The notes beneath the pieces were generated by a model. The model was not told where the DNA came from, made no database searches, and saw nothing but the letters and a program-made list of their open reading frames with translations. From Agelaius tricolor (taxonomy: Eukaryota; Chordata; Aves; Passeriformes; Icteridae), in assembly GCA_023055355.1 (NCBI GenBank), contig JALJCS010000001.1, forward strand, positions 21,787,881-21,851,880: a DNA stretch of 64,000 nt, read 5' to 3'. This document shows positions 25,801 to 37,359 of the stretch, piece by piece. The translations under genes were made by a program, and so were the position numbers. Positions within the stretch are counted from its first letter, which is position 1. Each line of letters starts with the position of its first letter.

Positions 25801-28800
25801 TAAACTTAGTGAAAAAGTCTTTGCTGCTGGAATGATTCTCAATAGAATCAGTTATGATAGAATTTGCTCCCTGAAGGTTCTTAGTATATTGTTGTCTCCT
25901 TAAACCAGACAGATGCAGCTAAAAGCAAATAGAGGGTTTTAGAAAAAAAGATGATAGCTTCAATGTTTTGGTTTAAAGGAGAAAGGATAAAAAAAGTGGA
26001 AAAAGGAAAAACACTTGTCATCCCTGGCTGCTTGAGTCATGGAAGTGCCCATCAGCATTTTTGCATCTCCTCAAATGAAGATGAAAAGGATAATTCCTCC
26101 TCTAGTTTAGGAATTGAGCTGCTCACTGCCTTTGTCATTTAGACTGTTGCACACTGCTTGGCCGCCCTTTTTCCCCCTCCAGGTGTAGCAGCAATGTGTG
26201 TCACTGCAGAGGGAGGTTTCCCACTCATTAGGGAGCACTGTGCACAGGTTGGGTGTTCTGGTGCACCTCACACACCGGCATGTGCTTCAGAATTGTCTGC
26301 CAGGGTAGTTTAAGGCACTGGTTTGGAAAGATGACTGCATTTCCTAGGCTGGGGCTGGTACTTTCCTGTCTGTCTTCCCACAGATGCAGTAACAGGGACT
26401 TAGCAGTTTCTTCTCAGGGAAGTGCAGACTGCTAGGGGATGTACTCCTTAAACTCTTTGTGACACGCACCACTCCTGCCTCGGTCATGTTGCTACTCCTG
26501 ATAAAGCCTTACAGAGTGAGGGTTGCTCTAGACTTCCTGTGTAGTCAGTGAGAAGAAATGGGCATTTCCACAGCGTGATTCAGAATTCCTCTGTTGTGCA
26601 TCACTTTCTGCAGGTGATTCATTTTCTCTTTCCTACTGTGTGTTTTGAAAGGGAACTGTGGATCATTGGTCTTCTAAATAGAAGTCCCAGAAAGATGTCT
26701 GAAATTTTTCTACAGCATCAGGTAGAGGGTCAAGCCACTATTAGCAGCAGCATGAGAGCAAACACATGCCTGGATTTTGACTGGAATTTCTACCAGCTTT
26801 TTAAATTTTCAGAATTCAATAGGCAATGGAAATCTTGGTTATGGTAGCACTGCCAGTCCTTATTAAATTTATTCAATGTTGACATTTGTACTGCAGCCTG
26901 GATCAAACTTTTTCCCTTCTCTTGTAGCTGAGACACAGATCATGAAAACTTAGTTCTAAACTTACCTTTTTCAGTGATCTGAATAATTTTAATTTTTTTT
27001 GCCTTGCTGGCAGGGTATAGCACTAAAGGCTCTGCAATTGGATGTCAGTACAACCCTCAAGTCTTCAAATGTGTTTAAAAGAAGCATTTGTGTGGAGGCC
27101 CTTATACAGCTGAGAATCTCAACAAGAATTTGGCAGAAATCTCAGTGTCGGAAGATGGCAGATTCCTGTGCAGTGAGATGTTTACTGGTTCACTGTTTTA
27201 TCTTTGGCAGCTGCTTTTGCACTTGATATCTTCAGCTGTTTTTGAAGCTTTTACAAAGAATAATTATTCATTTCATGAAATGGATCTATTTTACCCACCC
27301 AACAGGGCGCTGATTCACATATTTCCCTGGCAACATCCCATCGTTATCAGAGCTGTGTTCACTTTTGCAGGATTGCATTCGCTGGGATGTTACAACTTCC
27401 TGGGCTGTGGTTTGGTTGCATGATTTACTGAGGTGTGGGGTGACTGTTTTCAATTATTCCTTTGGAAACACTAGGGTCACTGGGGTGTCTGGGAGGTGGA
27501 AGCAACCTGAGTTTTCCTGTTTTCTGCTGGCAGTGATGCTAACGTAGATGTTCCAACAATCTTTTCGCAGGAATATAAGGTGTTGTACTGACGACCTATA
27601 GATAGGCAGCAACTTCACTGTATCACATTTCAAGCAGTGTTTTCTTTTTGCCAAGACAGATTACTGTAAAAGGCAGTAGCCAATGGACTGGATTTTAACT
27701 CCACACCAGGTAAAATTCCACTAAATCAGTAGAGCTTTTTCAGACATTGATTATATGAGTTTGGGACGCTACATAAAGGTTTCATTGAGAAGGTTTTGTA
27801 AATGAGCTCTATAAATTCATGAAGAATGTTTCACTGCAGGCTCACCAAAGCCTTTTTTTGGTTTGTTTTGTTAAGTTCAGGCTAAGCACACATTCTTCTG
27901 TAAGTCTGAACGTGTTCACTTGCTCTTTGAATAAAGTAACACCTGAATACACTTGTATGCTGCTCTGCACTCACAAAGCAATTATTTTGTGATGTGCTTC
28001 TGGATACTTACATAGGCATGCCAGTTGTTCACTGGTATATGTGCTCACTCAGTTCAGCTTTTGCATCAGTGCACAGCAGAACACATTACATTTAGCCAGA
28101 CAAACATAGTGGACTTGAGTAATTCCAGAGTTTAGAGCGGTATGGATGGAGAGTCTTTAAAATATATATTGAAAAATAAAATGGGGCTTATGGGGTATAT
28201 ACATTGTATTTTATTGTTACAACTGACACAATGTGGGGAAGAGAATGGAGCAATGAGAACTCTTCATGTTTGTTTTGTGTCCAAAGAATAGTTATGTCTG
28301 TACTTAAGCACCACTTAAAACAAAAAGTTATCTATTTATTTTCAGTATTGCATAGTATGAGCTTGAGTATATACATTTGTTCTAGTTAACTCACCACATT
28401 TTTTTAGCATGATATTCTAACCTGCTTGGCCATTAACCTGGCTGGCTACCAGGAGAATTTTCAAACTGTTGACTCATATTGCTTCCATATGTAGCTTAAA
28501 CCACCTTTTCCCACAGTAGATACAGCTTGAGGGTTAGCTGCCTTGTTTTTCAGGGCAGGGAGAAGCATATTTTGAACTGAGTCAACACATACGAATAAAG
28601 GAAGTAAATATGAGCTATTATTAACTTTTTGGGGTCTAATCTCATTTTTGCCAAAATCTAGTTCCAATTCAGGAAAGACCAACACGGATTTTTTCTGCTC
28701 CTCTTCCCCAGGAGGTTAAGCACTCTTCAGCCTACATAGCCATGGCTTATCTTTGCACTTTTGCATCTTTGTGAGGATGAATCTTTGCTGCTGCCATTTC

Positions 28801-31800
28801 AGGATTTTTTTGGATTTATTCCACCTGGAGATCTGGGGGCATGAGTTGCTCTATGTGTGTGGGACCTGCTGTTGTGAGGATGTGACTAACCAAGAGGGCA
28901 GTGACACACAGGCTGCATGCCATGGCACCTTAGTGAGCACCTGTATGTAGGTGGGGCCCATGTGTGCTTGTAACTCCTGTTCTCAACTGGAGCCCATGCT
29001 GTGTGTCAGGCACCAAAGGACAGGTGCCTGACACCTGGGAGAATTGGTTTATTATCCAAAATCCTGCATCAAAGCAGTAGCTGCCTCTGGGACACACAGC
29101 TCAGGCTTTGGAGGAAGAGCCCTGGGACCCTGTATGGGAATAGGGAAGATTGTGTTCGGGGGAAGGTGAAGGTGGAGGCAGCAGTTGAGGAAGATAATTG
29201 TAGGTTTGCACTCAAAAAAAACCCAACCATGTTGTGAAAAGTGATACGTGGCATTGCTGTCATTCACCTACCAGACTCAGTCCTACCTTTTTTTTTTTCA
29301 TTTTTGTGATCAAAAAAGAATGTGAAGCTAAAAAGAAAGAATAGTTTCCTGAGCTGTAACCTTTGGATCTCTGTAGCGAAATGCAAGTGTTCTGCCCAGT
29401 TCAGGAGATATGAGCACATAGTTGAGCATGTTTTCAAGCCTAGGCTGAACAATAACACTTTTAGCATGTGTTTAAAACCCAAACCAAATGGATACATGGC
29501 TTTTTTCAAAGATGTGGATAACAAACTTTTTGCTCTCAATTTTTTTATTCTAGTGTCTCTATGTAATATTTATACTTGCATTGAATGTTTTGGGTTGGTT
29601 TTTTTGTTGTTTTTTTTTTTTTTTCCAGTTAGAAATGCTAAAATACAGATTTCTTTGCATTATATGATTTTGTTTTGCTTTACTTCTGCAATCCCACTCC
29701 AGCTTTTATAAAGATGAATTCTATGGTGGTGTCACCAGGGTTTGCTGGACTCCAGTTGACTCCAATTTGCAGTGACCAAACGTAGCCTTTTCTAAATGAA
29801 AAGGCTCAGAAGACAAGAGAATATGGCTTCCCTGGTGGTTTTTTTTTTACTCTAAAAGGCATGTCAAAGTTTTGTGCTGTATAATTCTTTAGGTATTTGG
29901 ATTAACTCTGATAAAATTATAGGTGGTTGTAAGGGAGTTTATTGTGCTTATAAATTGTAGTGGGGCTCCCTGTAATTTGTTATAATTAATTCAATAGTTC
30001 AAGAGCAGAAAATCAAGATCAGGTTGTGGCATGCCTTCCTTTCTTGCAAAAGCATGCCATTACTGGCCTTTTTATTTAAAGTTTCACTTTGTGCTTGTGG
30101 GTTTATTTGAACTTGGAGTATGCAAAATGCATAATATGCTCTTAAAAAAAAGTACAAGTACAGAGGATGGACCTTTTGTGTTGGGGGGGTTCTGTTTAAA
30201 TGTAGAGAAATTGGTGGATACTGTGGAGCTGCATCTGGTGGCTAAGCCTCTCATGGAAGGAGTGCGTGTTTTGGAAGGCTTGTGTCATGTCTGCAGGCTG
30301 CGCAGGGCCTGCTGCATGTCTGTGCTTGTGGCCCATCAGAAATGGCAGGAAAAGAAAACCACAGGCAGAGCACTTCTTCCCTGTGTGCACTCCCTCTCTT
30401 GCTGCCAGTGAGAAGGCAGAGTGTGAGGCTGTTGTGCCCTGGCTCCTTGCTGAGGGCTTTGCTGGCTGTCCCTTGAACTCTGGGCAACAGAGAGCCACAG
30501 CAGTTTGCTATCAGGCTACACTGGAAGCATGTACTGCTTATATGGGACAGGTTACACTGTGTTACCTGTCCTGTGTTACTTTCCTAAACAGTCAATGTCC
30601 ATTTGTAATGTAAACATACTTTTCTTTAAGCTCTCTATTTTTCTGCAGAAATTTGGCGTTATTGACTAATTCATGCCTAAATAAAAACTGCATTGCTCTT
30701 AAAATACTTTGCATTTACTTCTGAAATCATGTGCCAGCTGTGTAAAGAACTGGAGGAGGTGAAGACTTGGAATTTTAATTGTCTTTTGGGGAATGCAAGC
30801 CAATTAACAACCTTTCAGTAGTCAGCTGTTGAAATGGAGGTGGTAAACAACAGCTAAGCAATGCACAATTCTCATCATGCTGTCTTTAGCTGTGCAAAGG
30901 TTTTCCTGTTCTAGTATCCCTAGCCAGGAGCTGACTGTGGAGCTGGCCCTCAACCTTTGGAAGGCACTGGCCTTTGGTAGGAGCCTCACTGGTCAGCTGT
31001 GGTAGCTGGCTTTTCACTGTGTGCCTCAGTGCAGCTCACCATCAAGCCAGGCATCCAGGCTCTGCATCATTTGTCCTTATCTCACAACCTGCACATCATA
31101 ATAAATGGAAAGTGACCATCGCTGTGAAGTTAGTCTGCTGTAGCCAAATCCCCTCTTTTCCCCTTCAATTATAATGTGTTGCTTTTAAAGAGGGAAATTG
31201 AGTGATCTGGAAGTAGGTGATAGGAACTGTGTTTTGATCTGTTCTCCTTTTTTTCATTTAAATGTGTGAATATGATGCTATCCCAGCATTGTTCTGTTTC
31301 ATTAGGAAGGGGAATGACACAAATCTTTCCATGTATTTTTTTTTGGTTTTAGTGTCAGTCATGTTTTCCATCCAGCTGCTGGAGGAAGCCAGGATGTAGG
31401 CAGTTAGATGCTGCTTTTGAAGAGTCATTTCTCAGTTACCTGAAGCTAGCCTTGACCTACCCTCTAAGGTTGCTATGATCAAAGAGCTCTTACCCTGCAA
31501 GATGTTATGACTCTGTTTTTACTGTTGGCATTGACAGTTTGAGCTTCTGAAGGAATTTCCTCCTGCATGTGGGACAAAAGCTCTTTCGTCTCCTTTGCTC
31601 TCTTTTTCTGGCAAGTCTGCTGATCTTCCTGAAGGTCTGTGACAGGGCGTGGTAGACTCATTCTCAACAATACCCTTCCAAAAATATTACCCTTCTATTA
31701 GTGGAAACACTGTCATTGCTTTTTATATTCTAACACAAATCCCAGGTAAATGGCTGTTGTCTAGGACTGTGAAACACCAGGCTTTTGCTGGGAGAAGTTG

Positions 31801-34800
31801 ATGAAATTCCAAAGGAGTGAACTAGAGATGGTGTTTATCAACACCATCTAAGTTTTTAAAGTGGCAAAGACGAGGCATTAGCTCTATGTTACTGAAAATG
31901 ACATCATGGATCTATGTATCTCTCTTTTTAAAGTGTCTTTAGATTAAGATGTGCTGATTGAATCCTTGCCTCCAAAATGTGTTTCAGCATGCTCAGGCTC
32001 AGAAATCATAACACCATCTTTGCCAATATACTGATGTTGCATTTGAAAAGACCAGTCTTGTCTGCCTGTCTGCCTTCCTTACCATATAAAATCCAGTCCA
32101 AGTTTGCAAGTCAGATTTGTTGCAGAATGATCCACATGAAATAAGCTGCATCCAGTAAGTAGTACTCTGGATTGAGACTTGGGAACAAAACCTTAGATCT
32201 CCCAAATCCGCCTTGGATTCCTGCCCAAGTTTACATGAGTAGCTTCACCAACCTCAGATATTCTATGAAATTAGGCTAATGATCATTAATACATTAAAGC
32301 ATGTTTTTCTCAAAAAAGCTACCAGTAAGAGTTAAGTAGTAATACAATTCTCTTAAATATGTAATAAATAAATAGAAATCACTTCTTGGTCATTATTAGG
32401 GAGTTCCTTTGGTTGCCCTGAATAGCCAAGTCATTGGCTCTTCTTCCTCAAAGGCTGAGAAAATATATCCTCAAAATAAAAAATGGGCTTCTATTTCAAA
32501 TGTGGCATATAGGTATCTATGGAATCCTGTTGCTAAATAGTATAAAAGCCAAAATCATGGCAGTTTTTAGGTGTCAGGTGAACAATAGACACATCCATAT
32601 CAAAGCTGGTGCTTAAAATAATTTTAGTAAATGATAAAAGACTTCTGTTCTGGAGAAACCGCTTCCCCTGTAGGCACATTATTGCATAAGTGTACATTGC
32701 AGCGTCCCTCCTCAGAAATATATTACCATACTAAGATAATCTCAAATGAGCTGACTTGGACTGTTGTGACTCAATGAGACTTTTATTGTGTTCCTAATTT
32801 TAGAAGGTTGTATTGTACTCTAATTGCAATTTTTTTTGAAGTTGGAAAAGAGCTGAAGTTCTTGAGCTGGTGGACTGATCTGTTTCTCCATTGAGTCTTT
32901 AAGGTTTCTTCTTTTGGAGGTATGAAATGGTAGAGCAGTTCTCTTTTCCTCCAGAGAAGTTAAATTACATAGCTATGTAGTTGTCCAATAGATAGGCTTG
33001 GTGCCAAAATGGTACCTAATGAGTTGTAAAAAAGTTAGTCATGCCAGTAATAGCATCATTAGAAACGATTGTAAAGTAGTTGTACCTCTTGGGTAACTAA
33101 TATATGTTTTGTAGTGCTTTGTGTATTTTCAGATGCACTCAAGGTAAATATTTATTGGTATTGAAACTGTGATGTATTTATACTGGCTCAAAATTTCCAA
33201 ATAAAACAAACTGATTAAAAAAAAAAAAAAAACAAAAAACATTTTAAGTGTTTCCTGCTGCATTGGAGGTGCAAACCCTCCCTGATGTACAGAGAAGGAA
33301 AGTAAAACTTGTTGAAAATAATAAAAATCCAGACAGGTTACATTGCAGTATTCAAACCGTATTAAACCTTATTAACGCAATACTGTCACCTTTTTGTATA
33401 AAATATGCATTTAGATTGTAAATCCCTGGGACAAAAAGAATTTTTTGTTCTGTTTCTTTACATTTCCTAGCAGAGTTTGAAGCTGGTTACTAAGGCTAGT
33501 GGATCTGATAATACTGAGTAATGATTAAGGTAAGGAAGTATTTGCCTTGTGGTTCTTTGTGGAAGTCACTAGTAAGAAAATCCTGAAGATGCAGTGCAAT
33601 TACTCTGCAAACTTAACCCATATTCTTACTTTTGTAAATCATCCTTTAATTTCTCTACAAAAACCTCACTTCTTGTGTTGGTCAGGCCAGGTTCTGTGTG
33701 GCTTGTGATATATGAAATGTTGGTTGTTGAGGAGAATAGAAATCAGTGAAATTCAGTTATTTTTTGTGTGTATCAAATAGCAACAGGGATTTTACATCAT
33801 GTAAACAGTGGTGATGGAAGGGTGCAATGACTTCAGTGACATTATACAAACACCCACATTCTTTTTTGAAGTGACAGGAGAGCAAATGTGAACCCTGGTC
33901 CTAAGGGAGGTACATGCAGAATTGTTTGAGCAAATGGAGTTTGCCTACATTTATGCAGCTGTAGCAGAGTTTGAATCTGGGTATTGCAATTAAATTTTAA
34001 AATAGTACCCTTATCTCCTGCTCACTAATACCTATTGGGTTTTGGTGGGCTTTTTTTTCCTTTAATGGCATGGATTGCCAAAATGCAGATTCTGGAGTTG
34101 AGATTTTGTCTCACAGTCATCCAGTTGCAGCTTCTTTACTCTGTAAAAATGTGCTTTTTGATGCCATACATGCAAATATACTTCCAATGTTTTGTGTGTT
34201 GGCTAAATAGAGTTGTGGGAAATGATATCCTTATAATGATGGCTTTGTTCAGACTTGTTGTCCACTCCCATTCCCCTTGGAATTAGCTACAGGCTGGCAA
34301 ACTGCAGTCGCCTTTATTATATTAAATACACAATGGCTCTGCTAGTAAAGTTTAACCCAAAGAGAGCAATGAAGCTGAGAGATTTCAGCTCTAGGCTGAC
34401 TCAGCTGTGGTGGTGTCTGCTGCCCTGCACTCCTCTGGTATGCCAGAATGGCTTTGTGATTAAACCGTCATAAATCTTAACTTTGATGTTTTTGTCTTTT
34501 ATTATTTGGGGGTGCAGATTGCAAACTTTTCTTTTTGTTCTCTTTTCATAGGCTTTCCCAACTAAACCACCTAATAGAAGGCTTCTGAAATGCATGTTTT
34601 TATCTGCTGTCCTGGAATGACTTTCCTCAGTGAATCTATAGCTGAAACATTTTTAAAATGTTCGATTTCCCTCAAATTATAGATCTACTTTTGCCATCCA
34701 AGCGAACAAAGAGCAGTCTCAGTTAGCATAGTGGTATAATAACAGCATTTAATTCAATTTCAGACAGAGGAGTCTCAAATCCCTGACAGAACTTGGACCA

Positions 34801-37310
34801 GTTGCTCCTCTCTGTTGGCTGGGCAGGGAGCCTGACCACAGTTTTGCAGCATGGCTAGCCATGAATCTGTGGCTGGTGGAGTTATTAGAGCCTTCTAGTG
34901 GAGCTTCCTCTAGGGTATCCTCCTCCTCTGCCTTGACACTGGAATTAGCCATCCCAGTCCATGCCTGGGGACAGATGTCCCGGTTCATGCTTTATTTGGA
35001 CACCATGAAAAGACATGTCAAGGGACTCTTTAGGTGGATGTCACTTCTCATTATCAGTCTATGGTTAAAAGGGAAGCAGGTACCAACCACAGGTTTCTGC
35101 CTCAATCTTCTTCAGATTATCTTGGCAATTCCACTGAAACAGGTGCCAGAACCACAGGAAGTGATTCCATTTCAGTGAGTTTGCCTGTGAGAAGTGGCAA
35201 CTTTCTCCATGAGATTTTTTCCTGACAGATACACCAGTTAATGTCAGAGCACTAATTGTGTACGTCCCTTAAACTCTTACTGCATGCTAATCTACAATAT
35301 ATAATAAATCCTAAACTCACTAGATGATATTTAAGGTCCATTCCAACCCAACCCATTCTGTGATTCCATTGTGGGTGCTGTCAGCTGTCTGTGAATGTCT
35401 AACTGTGTGAGTGTGAAACTCAGAGTGTGAGTGTGTATGTGTAGCAGTGTGTGTGCTCTTTATTTGCCCTAACATTTCTAACATCAGCGTTGGGGGAAAT
35501 TTGTGAAGACAGCTCTTGAGAATTCCACATTGTCCAAGGCAGACAGTAAGCAATGTTTCCTCCTTGCTTTCATCACATTCCTATGGCAAGTCAAATGGCA
35601 ATTCAAACCCCACAACAATGTTTCTTTGAAAACCTAAGTCATGATATTTGATACTACAGTAACTGCATTGGCACTGTATTTCGTTGATGCTTACCTAAGT
35701 AATCCTTCCTGTGATTTGTCTGTAGTTGTGTGGACACTGTGTTTGAAATCATGGTTCCTCTACAGCTGGTGACATTCTTGACTTCTGTACTGCTGGGATG
35801 TCACTATAAGATTTGACATTGGTTTGAGTCTCATGTAGCCTCTTACCACTCTGTTTTAACAATAGCCTTATTTTATGGCAGATCCAGATTTTACTCTCCT
35901 TGTTAGACTAGAATACATAACTTGTGTGTATTTGTAGCATGGACCCAAATAGCTGCTTTTGGGATTACAAGTGTTAAGGACCAAATTCATCCAACATTTG
36001 CTCACCTGCATAGTTGATAAAGCATCTTATGTCAAGCTTCTATGAAAGCATGCATGTTTTCAGAGTTAGGATCTGGTCACTGCAAAGGAGTGGAAAGAAG
36101 CTCTTGGACCAAGCAAGTGTGAAACCTGGGGCTGAGGCACAGGGCCTAGGCTGAGAAGCTGCATGCTTTTCAGCCTGCCTCTCTCAATCAAATTTCAAAA
36201 TCCCCATCAGTTTTAATCTTTATTGGGCTGTGTGAAAGCCAAATTTGAGCATTTTAAATGAGATTATGTTTTTCTTATACCTCAACACAAACAGTAACAC
36301 TTGCAAGCATAGTTAAAGGCAGCACAGTTCATGTTCTGTGGGTGATGTTGCAGTGGTTCTCCCTTCTGCTGGGGCTGGGAAGGTCACTTACACTCTAAAG
36401 CAAGGCCAGAACAGCTTCTCTGGGGAGAGGTTTGGAGGGAAGGTTGGATGTGGTTGTAGCTGAGCACAGTTAGGAGTTTGCTGCCCACAGACTTTGACTG
36501 CTCTTCACTGTATGCCTTGCAGAGCTTGCAGTCTCTGGGACTGGCTGTGTGCTTGTGTACCAATTCTTTCTATCCCAGTTTATCTCAAGCAATTATTTCT
36601 TAAATCCATGGCATTTTAAGTGGATGGCCTCCACTTTCAGTTTCAGAGGGAGAGCAGGCATGCAGCTCTAGGGTGCAGTAACCTCTGTGCTGCTCACAGC
36701 CTGAAAAGCCCATTTGTTGGGTTTTGAGGTTCTTGATTACACCTGGATCACCCAGGTGTACCCAGGGGTTGGAAGCATGAGGCTGAGTGCACACATGGAC
36801 TGTGCTAGAAGCTGTGTTTGCTTGGTTTGTGTGTCTTAGTCATCCTTACATATGAATAATGCCAATTAGAAAACCTTTTTTATGGGCCATAGTTTAAGGT
36901 AAATCAGCAGACAAAGTGTATAGCTAAAATTCTATTTCTTCAATCAAAATGGTGACAATGGATCAAAAACAAGAGAAGAAACATGGAAAAGCCCCTTTTT
37001 GCATTGGAGATTGCATGGTCTCTATAAAATTTACAAAAGAGGTAATCTTCACAGATGTCCCTCTTCTGTGTGATCTGGGGAACCCAAACTAGAGCCTTTT
37101 ATTTTCCCTTTCATCCATCTGGAAGCATTGCACAGGTAGGGATCATATTGGTTTGTTATGGTAATGAGGAGCTTCTGAAGCTGGGTACAGGCCTGCTGTT
37201 CAACAGCCCGACCTGTTTGGGGTGATTTTTTCCTTCCTTTCCACAGTCTTTTTTTTCCCTGTAAGAAATGTGCAAGCATATAGATACTATAATTTGTGCT
37301 CATTTGTGCT

Positions 37311-37359
<49 letters not shown>

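Noticed and set aside
30196..30613. Overlapping open frames of up to 115 codons on both strands
   Set aside because: Same reason: a GC-richer, stop-poor stretch with no homology, no splice logic and no repeat signature.
36739..36759. 8-bp inverted repeat ACACCTGG/CCAGGTGT
   Set aside because: Expected by chance at this length; no surrounding structure.
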